64,000 nt of DNA from Acidipila rosea (GTDB lineage: Bacteria > Acidobacteriota > Terriglobia > Terriglobales > Acidobacteriaceae): NCBI RefSeq assembly GCF_004339725.1, contig NZ_SMGK01000001.1, forward strand, positions 682,001-746,000. The letters are read 5' to 3'. Made by a program: the position numbers and the translations under genes. This document shows positions 55,873 through 64,000 of this stretch, piece by piece (position 1 is the stretch's first letter; each line of letters starts with the position of its first letter). The notes beneath the pieces are model-generated. The model worked only from the letters and a program-made list of their open reading frames with translations, had not been told where the DNA came from and searched no databases.

Positions 55873-56541
55873 CTAAGCCGGTATACGTGTCATAAAATTT
55901 TGAACTGATGTGAGCAGAATAGTGACCTGCTCCATGGTGTATTCGTTGTGCTTGCCGTGGGCCGCCCTATTACGCAGGTCTAGCCACCCTGTCACTGATT
56001 TTTGATCTAACTTCGAGTAGACACCCTGACCAGCAAGGTCCGCATTTAGTTGGTCTGCTTTTTTAGGTTTGCCGCTGGGAGCATTTATGTCAATGCTGTT
56101 CTTAACGCAGAGTTGCCGAAGATGTTCCTCAAGAACGCTACCGATTATGACCGCGGCCGGATCCTTGAATCCCTCCGACAGTAGATATTCAGACATTTCA
56201 AGAAAATCGCTGAAAAGTTCAGCATGAACGAGTTCTGCGAAACGCCTCGAGTAGCCAGAGCTGTATGCATCTCGCAATGCACTCAACACTCCCATGGCAG
56301 GGGTGATAGCACCGCAGCCATCAGGGCCGTACTCTTGCAGGAGCCTGCTTACGGACTCAGAATATTGGCTCCTGGGCGGCGCAAATCTCTTAACAGTGTC
56401 ACAAATCAGCGTAAGAATCGCTGTGGGTTCGCCAGTATCGTTGAGGTCGCTTAAATCTGACCATTTGGATCGAGACCGGAGAGTCTTATACCTGCCGAGA
56501 ATCTCGTCAATCTGGGTAATGATTTCGTCATTCAGCGCCAT
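55873..56541 (-). CDS. HEPN-like hypothetical protein
   Basis: A 222-residue, mostly helical soluble protein I do not recognise as a named family. The C-terminal part has LDLRNRAAHGKHNEYTMEQVTILL, an R-N-x-A-A-H pattern that fits the Rx4-6H motif of HEPN ribonuclease-like domains, and GSVLEEHLRQLCVKN before it. The base composition is lower in GC than its neighbours, which hints at acquisition. I use the ATG at 56541, with GAGGG five bases upstream; a GTG at 56613 would add 24 residues. HEPN proteins occur in defence and toxin systems, but no partner is adjacent. Confidence 0.6.
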   Translation of the reverse strand: MALNDEIITQIDEILGRYKTLRSRSKWSDLSDLNDTGEPTAILTLICDTVKRFAPPRSQYSESVSRLLQEYGPDGCGAITPAMGVLSALRDAYSSGYSRRFAELVHAELFSDFLEMSEYLLSEGFKDPAAVIIGSVLEEHLRQLCVKNSIDINAPSGKPKKADQLNADLAGQGVYSKLDQKSVTGWLDLRNRAAHGKHNEYTMEQVTILLTSVQNFMTRIPA

Positions 56542-56690
56542 CAATCCCTCATATTTCCAAAGCACTTCCTGTCTCAGTCTACCCGCATCCACTAATGCCC
56601 ACGGCGAAATCACTCATTGATGCTGAACTCTATTCAAAACACGTTTAAAGATTGGTAATGGGAAACGCCAATGTAGCCGCGGGTCCAGAC

Positions 56691-56951
56691 TCAGGATACG
56701 TGCTGCTTGAGAATTGCCAAAACCTCTTCAGTGGCCTCCAGCGGACGCTCTGGCTTTGGTATGGCCGCTCCGGCGATCAGCAATGCCCGAGTGACGCCGG
56801 CATAATCTCCATTTTCGCGCTCCCAGCTATGCAGGGAGCCGTGGAGCGCCCATGCGAGTGGACTGCCGCCATGCTCGGCCTCGAAGACGTTGATGGAAGC
56901 GTTGTGAGTGATGAGGTCCCGAACCATCTCTACATTGCCGTGCCACGCAGC
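56691..56951 (-). pseudogene. Ankyrin-repeat remnant
   Basis: About 85 codons of ankyrin repeat (AAWHGNVEMVRDLITHNASINVFEAE, then GGSPLAWALHGS and VTRALLIAGAAI) ending in a normal stop. There is no start of its own: the first ankyrin residues begin where the tannase similarity stops, in a different frame. It is the tail of a longer ankyrin protein joined to a truncated tannase gene. Confidence 0.65.
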
Positions 56952-57250
56952 TTGCCGTTCCAGCCTGCTGCATCAGGCAGCCAGATGTCTGAAGTAACTC
57001 CGCTATCAGAGCCGGTAGGAGTGAAGGCCTTCACCGAGCAATGCGCCGACAGCAGGAGAGGCGGCGGATTGAATGACCCCGCGGCAGGCGCTCGAAACTC
57101 CCCGGCCGCGCTGTACTCCGCTGTGAGGATGCACGATGAGCTGCTGTGGAGAGATCGCAGCCGTTCGCAGGCGCCTTGTCCCGTCTGGGCATGGGCGGAG
57201 CTGCTCAATGCGGCACTTACGGCGGACGCGATGATGTATGCAGATCTCAT
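56948..57250 (-). pseudogene. Truncated tannase/feruloyl esterase
   Basis: The first ~100 codons of a tannase-family gene: a signal peptide (MRSAYIIASAVSAALSSSAHAQ), then GACERLRSL, PAHC-like AHCSVKAFTPTGSDSG and WLPDAAGWNGKL. After WNGKL, where family members continue with a glycine-rich oxyanion region, the frame reads RGTAM and stops, and ankyrin sequence starts in another frame. The catalytic Ser and all downstream domains are absent. It starts 4 bases after the AtuA-related gene, so the intact ancestor was part of that operon. Confidence 0.7.
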
Positions 57251-57254
57251 CTGA

Positions 57255-57557
57255 TTAGATCTCCAGTGAAAGCATAAGCGAGCTGAGACTCTTCCCATGC
57301 GCGTCGAGACGTAAGGAGCGCGTAACGCTATCGGTTGATCGACGCTGCAACACGAAGTTAAGACCGCAAAGATTCGGAACGCAATATCGTGTGACCGGCC
57401 CAGTGATGAGTTCGCGAAATAGCTCGTTCACACGCTCCTCTGTCACGCGCTCAACCAACATCGCGTAATCCTCATCGCGATAAGCGAACACTGAAATGTT
57501 GACGAGGTTGCCCTTATCGCCAGCGCGCGCATGCGCAACTGTTCGAAGCTTCATCAT
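57255..57557 (-). CDS. AtuA-related small protein
   Basis: A 100-residue protein matching the small AtuA-like domain that is fused to the C-terminus of DUF1446 proteins elsewhere. The opening VAHARAGDKGNLVNISVFAY and the GPVTRYCVPNLCGLNFVL block are the family core. It overlaps the upstream AtuA gene as ATGA, so the two products probably form one complex. Confidence 0.83.
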   Translation of the reverse strand: MMKLRTVAHARAGDKGNLVNISVFAYRDEDYAMLVERVTEERVNELFRELITGPVTRYCVPNLCGLNFVLQRRSTDSVTRSLRLDAHGKSLSSLMLSLEI

Positions 57558-58870
57558 GCCACCTCTATCGAGATCCTCGGAGTGACGAGTTCGCGCGCGA
57601 TGAGCGCCGGCACGATGGCGATGTTCTCCCGCACCGCGAATGTGACTCCTGCGCCTGCGGCAGGCCCATTTAGGTAGAGGCTCTCCACTTCATGTGTCAG
57701 GCGCTTCGCATCCATTTCGTGCATGAAGCGCGCCGCAGCGCGCAGCCGCACTTCGTAGGGTGCGGGCCAATCGGCCGGCATGCCGTGCATAGAGCTCAGG
57801 CCGATCAGGTCGATCCTTAGATCCTCCGCACCAATTTGGGCAAGCCGCTTCTCGAGGATCTGCCGTGCCAACTCGGCTCGCGCCAGCGTGCCCGGTCCCG
57901 CATACGAGATCTGACCTTCAGCGATCAATCCGTCATCCATTCCAATTGAGACTTTGTAATCCCGCGGACGCGGCCTCCCCTTTGCACCGGACACACGCAT
58001 TGCGCCGGGTGTCTGCTGTTCAAAGCGAATCTCTGTGAAGTCAGCGATCACGTCGGGCGTTATATAGGAGGAGGGGTTCAGAACCTCGTACAGAATCTGC
58101 TCGCGGCAGGTCTGCATGGTGATGAGTCCGCCCGAATCTTCAACCTTGGTCAGGAGCGCTGAGCCGTCTTCGCTTACTTCTGCCAGCGGGAACCCGAGGC
58201 GATCGAGATCCGGCACATCTTTATATCCGGGATCCGCAAAGTAACCGCCGGTAAGTTGCCCGGCGCATTCCAACAGATGGCCCACCGCGGTGCCTTGACT
58301 CATTAAGTCCCACCATTCCTTCTGCCATCCAAACGCGTGGATCAGTACTCCCAAAAACAGCGAGGGATCAGCTACTCTTCCTGTCAGAACAACATCTGCA
58401 CCGCGATCCAGCACCTCGGCCAAGGCGTCAGCGCCCAAATATGCATTCGCCGAGATGATCTTCGTGTGATCGGGAAGAGGCTCGTCGTCGAAGGGCCTGA
58501 ACGCGTCTTTGAGATGCAGAACGTCGTCCCCCTCGATACATCCGACGCGCAACCCGTGAAGTCCCAGGCTTCGCGCGATCTCGGCTGTCACTCGCGCGGC
58601 GGCACGCGGGTTAGCCGCACCCATATTGCTGACCACACGAACTTCATTGTGGCGGCATGCCGGCAAAACAGCATGCATGCGTTCGCTGAGAAGCGGATCG
58701 AAGCCGGCGTCAGGATCTTCACGCTTGCGCAGTTGACTCAGCGCGATCGTTCTCTCGGCCAGGCATTCAAAGACAAGGAAGTCGAGATGTCCTTTCTCAG
58801 CGAGCTCCACCGCGGGCTCGATCCGATCTCCGGAGAAGCCGGCTCCCGCGCCGATTCTGATTTTCTTCAT
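57554..58870 (-). CDS. AtuA-family protein (DUF1446)
   Basis: A 438-residue cytosolic protein of the AtuA family, named for acyclic terpene utilisation. Core blocks are IGAGAGFSGDRIEPAVELAE, LDFLVFECLAERTIAL, VVSNMGAANPRAA and DVVLTGRVADPSLFLG. The reaction is not established in general; co-occurrence with CoA ligases or transporters suggests a role in hydroxy or branched acid breakdown. It lies downstream of the CitMHS transporter and upstream of its small partner. Confidence 0.87.
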   Translation of the reverse strand: MKKIRIGAGAGFSGDRIEPAVELAEKGHLDFLVFECLAERTIALSQLRKREDPDAGFDPLLSERMHAVLPACRHNEVRVVSNMGAANPRAAARVTAEIARSLGLHGLRVGCIEGDDVLHLKDAFRPFDDEPLPDHTKIISANAYLGADALAEVLDRGADVVLTGRVADPSLFLGVLIHAFGWQKEWWDLMSQGTAVGHLLECAGQLTGGYFADPGYKDVPDLDRLGFPLAEVSEDGSALLTKVEDSGGLITMQTCREQILYEVLNPSSYITPDVIADFTEIRFEQQTPGAMRVSGAKGRPRPRDYKVSIGMDDGLIAEGQISYAGPGTLARAELARQILEKRLAQIGAEDLRIDLIGLSSMHGMPADWPAPYEVRLRAAARFMHEMDAKRLTHEVESLYLNGPAAGAGVTFAVRENIAIVPALIARELVTPRISIEVA

Positions 58871-58959
58871 CTGCGCTCACCCCAACAAATCATCTTCACC
58901 AGCTTCGCCTGGAATATGAAAGCGTCCGTGCCTTTGCGGTTTGGCATAAAGACTCCGAC

Positions 58960-60246
58960 CTACAAAGGAATGACATGGAACAGCACCGCCGCGATCGTCA
59001 TCACCACGGACGCTCCCAGCAGAAACGGGCCAGCAAATCGCTGATGCGTGCTTAACTCGATTTCACTAAGGCCAGTCACAAGAAACGTCGCCGGCGTGAG
59101 CGGACTTACGGGGAAGCCGGTGGTCATCTGTCCTAGTAGTGCGGCTTCCGCGACGCTCGCCGCAGGCAATCCAAAGCTCTGAACGGCGGCAGCAAGCACA
59201 GGGAGAATTCCGAAATAGAAAGAGTCAGGATCGAACAGCAGGCTTAACGGCATGGCGACCAGGCCGAGCACCAGGGGAATGTGCGGCGCGAACCCTGGCG
59301 GTATGTGTGCGATTGACGCTTTCGCCATGGCGGCGAGCATGCCGCTGCCTTTCAGTATCCCCGTGAACACGCCGGCCGAGCAGAGAATGGCACTCATAGA
59401 CAACGCCGCTTTCGCGTGACGATCAATCGCCTTGCTCTGTTCGCGCACTGATCCGAAGTTGAGCAGCAGGGCCAGTGTTGTGCCCAGCATGAAAACGATT
59501 GCCGGCTCAACCTTGCCGCTGATCACAAGGCCTAGAACTGCCGCAGCTAGAATCAAATTGCAGGCGAAGAGAACACGCGAACCGGGCCGAGCGATTATTG
59601 CGATTGTGCTCGTTGGAATGGGCATTGAATTCGTCTGTCCAATGCGTCTGCTCTCTTTGTGTCCGAGATACACGGCAACCGCGAAAACATAGACCAGCCC
59701 CACGATCTGAACAGGAATGAGAGGCTTGAACAACGCCAAGGGCGTGGTGTGGAGTGCGCTCGCAGCGCGAATTGTGGGCCCCGTCCATGGCAAAAAGTTT
59801 ACGCCTGCCGCGAGCGATACCGCACATGCCAAGATTCTCCGATCCATCCCGAGTTCCTGATACAGCGGCAGCAGGGTGGGAATCGCAACCAGAAATACGA
59901 CTGCGCCGGAACCGTCGAGGTGTAGCAGCAGCGCCAGCAAAGCAGTTCCCGGAACGATGAGCACGGGGTTCTTGCCGATCCGACGAAGCAGAATTTTGAG
60001 GAACGGTTCGATTGTCCCCGCATCGGTCAAAACGCCAAAGAACAGGATGGCAAACAGGAACATAGCCACCACAGGCGCGATTGACACCAGCCCGGATAGG
60101 GCAAACTGCGCCGTCTTCAAGCCGAAGCCCGCCATCAGGCAGGCGATTACTGGAAACAGAAAAAGGGCGATCAGGGGCGACACGCGGCGGCTGGCGATTG
60201 CCACGATCATGCCGAGGATAGTGATCAGACCCCAGATGGCAAGCAT
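58960..60246 (-). CDS. CitMHS-family carboxylate transporter
   Basis: A 428-residue membrane protein with about 11-12 segments. LLLHLDGSGAVVFLVAIPTLLPLY, NFLPWTGPTIRAASAL and the C-terminal SLLFDPDSFYFGILPVL with QMTTGFPVSPLTPATFL are conserved in CitM/CitH metal-citrate symporters. Citrate is the reference substrate, but here the neighbours suggest another carboxylate. I prefer the ATG at 60246; a GTG at 60306 is possible. Divergent from the LysR gene. Confidence 0.87.
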   Translation of the reverse strand: MLAIWGLITILGMIVAIASRRVSPLIALFLFPVIACLMAGFGLKTAQFALSGLVSIAPVVAMFLFAILFFGVLTDAGTIEPFLKILLRRIGKNPVLIVPGTALLALLLHLDGSGAVVFLVAIPTLLPLYQELGMDRRILACAVSLAAGVNFLPWTGPTIRAASALHTTPLALFKPLIPVQIVGLVYVFAVAVYLGHKESRRIGQTNSMPIPTSTIAIIARPGSRVLFACNLILAAAVLGLVISGKVEPAIVFMLGTTLALLLNFGSVREQSKAIDRHAKAALSMSAILCSAGVFTGILKGSGMLAAMAKASIAHIPPGFAPHIPLVLGLVAMPLSLLFDPDSFYFGILPVLAAAVQSFGLPAASVAEAALLGQMTTGFPVSPLTPATFLVTGLSEIELSTHQRFAGPFLLGASVVMTIAAVLFHVIPL

Positions 60247-60351
60247 GCACAGCGACCGTTGATGCAACCCTTTCCCAAATAGTGCGAGTATAGAGAGCTG
60301 CGTCACAATATGTACATTGCATAAATCAGAAGTCTATAATCTGGATTTCCG

Positions 60352-61299
60352 ATGATTCACGAACTCCGTCACATTCGTGCCTTTCTCAAGATTGCAAAGA
60401 CGCGCAACTTCACACGTGCTGCCAATGACCTGCATGTTTCGCAGTCCGCGTTGACGGTCCAGGTGCAACAGCTTGAAGAGAGCCTGGGAGTCCGTCTCTT
60501 TGACAGAAATAAGCGTGGAGTGATGCTCACCGCAGCCGGTAAGGACGTCTTCGGCCCGCTACAACGGTTATTTCACGATGCTCAGACCATCGTTGAGCAT
60601 GCGCGCGACCTGAGTTCTGCGTCAACCGGCTTCGTGTCCATCGCTGCTCTACCCACCGTATGCGCCGGACCGCTCCCGGAACTGGTACGAAGTTTCCTTG
60701 AGAGTTTCCCTGGGATTCGCGTACAGATTTCAGACGTGATCGCGGAACGCGTGCGTGAAGCTGTGCTCAAGCGAGAGGTTGACTTCGGAATCGGGACCCT
60801 TCACGGACGCGATGCGGAGCTTCGCGCAACTCCCTTGTTTCAGGATCACCTGGTTGTCTTTACACCTCCTGGGCACCCGCTCTCGGAGAAGCGCACCGTC
60901 ACACTTCGCGAGGCATCAGCTCACGGATTAATTTTGCCGGGGCGGGAGAGCAGCGTGAGAGAGGCAGTTGAGGCCATTGCACATCGCGAGCGATTGCTCC
61001 TCGACATACGCTACGAGACAAATTTCATGCCAACCGCTTTGGCCTTCGTTCGCGCCAATCTGGGGATAGCCATTCTGCCGGAGACGGCAGCCGGCACTGA
61101 CACTTCGGACTTCAGCATGATTCCACTGAACAACCGGTTTTCGAGCCGCCAGATTGAGCTGCTTCAGAGAAGAGATGCCACTCTATCTCCGGCCTCCGAG
61201 AGCCTGGTGCGCCATCTCTTGCAAAAACTCCATGCTAGAAAGCGCGAAGATCGCAGCGCAGCTTCCACGAACACAAGAAGAAGAGTGAAAAACAGGTAA
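60352..61299 (+). CDS. LysR-family transcriptional regulator
   Basis: A 315-residue LysR regulator. The winged helix-turn-helix is at residues 1-60 (LRHIRAFLKIAKTRNFTRAANDLHVSQSALTVQVQQLEESLGVRLF), then an effector-binding domain (GFVSIAALPTVCAGPLPELVRSFLESFPGIRVQI). It is divergent from the CitMHS gene, whose promoter it should control, possibly with the downstream esterase genes. The tail is basic. It begins 45-105 bases from the transporter depending on that start. Confidence 0.92.
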   Translation: MIHELRHIRAFLKIAKTRNFTRAANDLHVSQSALTVQVQQLEESLGVRLFDRNKRGVMLTAAGKDVFGPLQRLFHDAQTIVEHARDLSSASTGFVSIAALPTVCAGPLPELVRSFLESFPGIRVQISDVIAERVREAVLKREVDFGIGTLHGRDAELRATPLFQDHLVVFTPPGHPLSEKRTVTLREASAHGLILPGRESSVREAVEAIAHRERLLLDIRYETNFMPTALAFVRANLGIAILPETAAGTDTSDFSMIPLNNRFSSRQIELLQRRDATLSPASESLVRHLLQKLHARKREDRSAASTNTRRRVKNR

Positions 61300-61334
61300 T
61301 CGGGAAATTCGATTATTCCGTTCGAATCAATGAA

Positions 61335-61364
61335 TTGTACTCATGCTTCCGAGGACTGTTATAG
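61335..61364 (+). promoter_or_regulatory. Possible promoter of the carboxylesterase
   Basis: TTGTAC, an 18-base spacer and TTATAG lie about 45-70 bases before the esterase start. The -10 region TATAGTCG recurs exactly in the putative promoter of the downstream tannase. Confidence 0.4.
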
Positions 61365-61406
61365 TCGCGTGCATCGCATAAAGTAACACGTTCCCGGAGG
61401 CTGTAA

Positions 61407-63014
61407 ATGGATGGTTTGAAGAAGCTTGCCGCGGCGGCAATTGCATTGTTGGCTGCCCCGGCCTTGTTTTCGCAGGCTGGCGTAGTCGGCACTGATGCAG
61501 GCAAGTTGCAGGGGGTTACGCAGGGGCAGGTCGAATCATTCAAGGGTGTGCCGTTTGCCGCACCTCCGGTCGGCGAACTTCGCTGGCGCGCTCCGCAGCC
61601 TGTGCAGCCGTGGTCCGATGTGCGGCAGGCCAACTCCTACTCAGCAGATTGCATGCAGGTTCCATTTCCCAGTGACGCTGCTCCGCTGGGCACCAAGCCG
61701 GCAGAAGATTGCCTTTACCTCAACGTGTGGCGTCCCGCCGGCACCAAGGCGGACGCGAAGCTGCCCGTCATGTTCTGGATCTACGGTGGAGGCTTCGTCA
61801 ATGGAGGCAGCTCCCCCGAGGTGTATGCCGGCAGCAAGTTCGCCGAGAAGGGCGTGGTCTTTGTCAGCGCCAACTATCGACTGGGCCGCTTCGGCTTCTT
61901 CGCGTTTCCTGAACTCACAAAAGAGAACGCGGACGGGATGGTCGGCAACTACGGCTTCATGGACCAGATCGCCGCACTGAAGTGGGTTCAAAAGAATATC
62001 GCCGCGTTCGGCGGCGATCCCGCCAACGTCACCGTCTTCGGCGAGTCGGCGGGCGGCTTCTCGGTAAGCATGTTGCTCACCTCGCCTCTGTCGCAGGGGT
62101 TGTTCTCCAAAGCGATCATTGAGTCCGGCGGCGGCCGCACCAACCTTGGCGGAGAGCGTTACCTCAACACGGCCTTACCGAACGGGCCTACCTCAGCTGA
62201 ATCGGTCGGCATCGAGTTCGCGCGCAGCCTGGGAGTGGTCGGAACCGATAAGGACGCGCTGGACAAATTACGGCATCTCTCCGCCGAAAAGGTGCTCGGC
62301 AATCTCAACATGGCAACCATGAATCAACCCGGATATGCAGGACCCTTTATCGACGGTCGCGTGGTCCTGTCCGATCCGCAATCCGCTTACCTGTCCGGCG
62401 CCGGCTGGCATGTCCCACTGATGATCGGGACCAACAGCATGGATATCGGCTTCGGCTTCGCGCGTGATAAGGAAGAGCTGTTCGCGCCATTCGGTGCGGA
62501 TCGCGAGAAAGCGATCGCGGCGTACGATCCGACCGGAAAGGGCGAGCTGCGCGCCGTGCAGTACCAGGTCTCCATGGATCGATTTATGGTTGAGCCCGCT
62601 CGTTTCGTAGCCAGCGTATTCGCTTCGGAAGGCCAGCCTGCCTACGAGTACAGGTTTTCATATGTCGCAAAGTCCATGCGAAGCAAATGGCCGGGCGCGC
62701 CCCATGCTACCGAGATACCTTTTGTCTTCGATACCGTGCAGGCGAAGTATGGAAACGAGCTCGCGCCCGAGGATGAAAAGATCGCGCAGGCCATGCTGAA
62801 GTACTGGGTGGCCTTCGCCAAGACGGGCGATCCGAGCACGGGCAACACGCCGGCATGGCCGCGCTACTCGCCCGCAACCGACATGCTGATGGATTTCACC
62901 GAAAACGGTCCGGTGGCCGAAAAGGATCCACATAAAGCGAGGCTCGATGTTACGGCTGCATACGTAACGAGCTCCGCTCCTGCGCCGACGCCAAAGCTTC
63001 CGCCCCGCCCGTAA
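61407..63014 (+). CDS. Exported type-B carboxylesterase
   Basis: A 535-residue alpha/beta hydrolase. A signal peptide (MDGLKKLAAAAIALLAAPALFSQ) precedes the fold. The motif EDCLYLNVW, the oxyanion loop WIYGGGFVNG, the nucleophile FGESAGG and the His in GAPHATEIPFVF are present; an acidic residue in the middle completes the triad. Acts on carboxylic esters in the periplasm or outside. CCGGAGG precedes the ATG. It lies between the LysR gene and a tannase, which suggests a shared set of ester substrates. Confidence 0.92.
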   Translation: MDGLKKLAAAAIALLAAPALFSQAGVVGTDAGKLQGVTQGQVESFKGVPFAAPPVGELRWRAPQPVQPWSDVRQANSYSADCMQVPFPSDAAPLGTKPAEDCLYLNVWRPAGTKADAKLPVMFWIYGGGFVNGGSSPEVYAGSKFAEKGVVFVSANYRLGRFGFFAFPELTKENADGMVGNYGFMDQIAALKWVQKNIAAFGGDPANVTVFGESAGGFSVSMLLTSPLSQGLFSKAIIESGGGRTNLGGERYLNTALPNGPTSAESVGIEFARSLGVVGTDKDALDKLRHLSAEKVLGNLNMATMNQPGYAGPFIDGRVVLSDPQSAYLSGAGWHVPLMIGTNSMDIGFGFARDKEELFAPFGADREKAIAAYDPTGKGELRAVQYQVSMDRFMVEPARFVASVFASEGQPAYEYRFSYVAKSMRSKWPGAPHATEIPFVFDTVQAKYGNELAPEDEKIAQAMLKYWVAFAKTGDPSTGNTPAWPRYSPATDMLMDFTENGPVAEKDPHKARLDVTAAYVTSSAPAPTPKLPPRP

Positions 63015-63044
63015 GATGTCGCAAAGATAGATGTGAACCTTCTG

Positions 63045-63071
63045 AACGGCTGCGGCTCAACCGCAGCCGTT
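63045..63071 (+). terminator. Terminator of the carboxylesterase gene
   Basis: AACGGCTGCGG and its perfect complement close on CTCAA, 30 bases after the stop. The tail TTTCC is short. Confidence 0.65.
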
Positions 63072-63238
63072 TCCGTAAAGGACGAGTTGGGCCAGGTTTT
63101 CGACTGCCTCTCGGCGCCACGATCTCGGTGACCCTGTTCAAAATACCCCGGTAACGATCCCATCGCGGATAACTCGTGCTACGTCCACGTCGACACTGCA
63201 GAGTGTTGGAACCCTTCCAATAAAGCGATTTATTTATG

Positions 63239-63268
63239 TTGCCGCCGTAGCTCCTAAATCGGTATAGT
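63239..63268 (+). promoter_or_regulatory. Possible promoter of the tannase gene
   Basis: TTGCCG, an 18-base spacer and TATAGT lie about 50-80 bases upstream of the tannase start, with the same spacing and TATAGTCG as the esterase promoter. The remainder of the 305-base gap 63015-63319 shows only the esterase terminator. Confidence 0.4.
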
Positions 63269-63319
63269 CGAGAGTTCTGCGGACCTGACGCCGTGCAGAC
63301 CTCCTGAAAGGCCATTCCA

Positions 63320-64000
63320 ATGAGGTACTCAGAGATTGGTATCCTCGTGCTCGTAGCATGTTCGATCGCGGCACAAGCACAATCCGAAGCTTCGAACCGC
63401 TGCGCCGCCCTGAAGACCGCAACACTCACCGAAGTCGAGATCACGGATTCCGTGCCGGTTCCGGAGGGGAAAACTATCCCGCCTGCCTATCCGGGAGCAT
63501 CGCCCGTTGGACCGCTGCCCGCGCACTGCCGCGTTGACGGCATGATCAACCGCCGCAAGGGCGTTGATGGCGTGGAGTACGGGATCGGGTTTTCACTAGC
63601 TCTTCCGGAGCCGGATGCCTGGAATGGTGACTTCATGATGCAGGGCGGCGGAGGCGGCAACGGTGTCGTAGCATACCCTGTTGGGTCGAGCTACACAGGA
63701 GACAAGCCGGCGCTCGCTCGCGGCTTCGCTGTTGCAAGCACGGACTCTGGACACAAGGCGAAGACTGGCGGCTTTGATTTCACCTTCATGCGCGACCAGC
63801 AGGCGTATCTGGATTTCGCATATATGGCAAACGCCGAGGTGGCGGGAGTCGCCAAACAAATCATCGACCGCTATTACGCGAGGCCGGCGGCCTACTCCTA
63901 TTTCGTCGGCTGCTCCACAGGCGGACGAGAGGGCATGATCCTGTCGCAGCGTTTTCCAACCGTGTTCAATGGGATTGTGTCGGGCGATCCTGCGATGCGC
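63320..64000 (+). CDS. Tannase/feruloyl esterase family protein (partial)
   Basis: The first 227 residues of a tannase-family alpha/beta hydrolase that runs off the window. A signal sequence (GILVLVACSIAAQAQ; the VAC could also be a lipobox) leads into CAALKTATLTEVEI, PAHCRVDGMI, WNGDFMMQGGGGGNG and the nucleophile in YFVGCSTGGREGM, where Cys next to Ser forms the family disulfide. Acts on esters of gallic, ferulic or related acids. The frame is open to the last base. No strong ribosome site precedes the ATG. Confidence 0.88.
   Translation, partial: MRYSEIGILVLVACSIAAQAQSEASNRCAALKTATLTEVEITDSVPVPEGKTIPPAYPGASPVGPLPAHCRVDGMINRRKGVDGVEYGIGFSLALPEPDAWNGDFMMQGGGGGNGVVAYPVGSSYTGDKPALARGFAVASTDSGHKAKTGGFDFTFMRDQQAYLDFAYMANAEVAGVAKQIIDRYYARPAAYSYFVGCSTGGREGMILSQRFPTVFNGIVSGDPAMR

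Overview
The window reads as a chromosomal stretch of an acidobacterium, most likely class Terriglobia (Acidobacteriaceae). The pointers are a MacB/FtsX-type permease of the acidobacterial duplicated orphan permease kind, a glycine-rich TonB protein with a PPLQLTSKPVAV-type cytosolic motif, several Tat-exported sugar enzymes, DUF4397 and AtuA-family proteins, and high-GC coding sequence. The taxonomic call is inference from gene content. I see no rRNA, tRNA, CRISPR array or intact insertion sequence.

Layout. 0-9 kb: a periplasmic TPR protein and uvrA, then an ileS-lspA operon and a TonB-like protein. 9-13.3 kb: a small zinc ribbon, a phosphofructokinase with pyrophosphate-type residues (D104/K124), and cytochrome c maturation genes ccmB-ybaK-ccmA-ccmE, where CcmE is the unusual CxxxY form. 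13.4-17.5 kb: thiC and a large ABC permease behind a twin TGTCC-N6-GGACA operator. 17.8-23.9 kb: a tightly coupled operon carrying a complete trans-4-hydroxy-L-proline route to 2-oxoglutarate. 24-27 kb: rpsO-pnp with a hairpin-rich leader. 27-40.6 kb: ZIP transporter, ychF, a receiver protein, icd and mdh (TCA pair), a PHP-glycosyltransferase-LolA-like operon, an M20 peptidase and mobA. 40.6-48.3 kb: a sugar module with a fucose isomerase-like protein, an MFS permease, two Tat-exported TIM-barrel isomerases, a Tat-exported Gfo/Idh/MocA oxidoreductase and a YiaK-like reductase.

The most interesting part is 48.3-53.4 kb, which I read as a fluoride-response island. Three separate leaders look like crcB-motif fluoride riboswitches. 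One lies upstream of inorganic pyrophosphatase (with an overlapping intrinsic terminator and a well-placed promoter), one upstream of a crcB-DUF190 fluoride-channel operon, and one (more degenerate) upstream of a tandem universal stress protein. The three aptamers share an 8-nt P1 loop with GGA at the same place and a matching 3' CUC(C/U) strand for the pseudoknot. Fluoride inhibits pyrophosphatase, and CrcB exports fluoride, so the genes fit one physiological response.

The right end (55-64 kb) holds a likely TetR/VOC pair, a HEPN-like orphan, a chimeric remnant in which the first ~100 codons of a tannase-family esterase run out of frame into an ankyrin tail, and a divergently organised catabolic cluster: CitMHS transporter, AtuA (DUF1446) and AtuA-related protein on one strand, LysR regulator, carboxylesterase and an intact but window-truncated tannase/feruloyl esterase on the other. 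Together these suggest uptake and hydrolysis of plant-derived phenolic esters, but the AtuA substrate is unknown.
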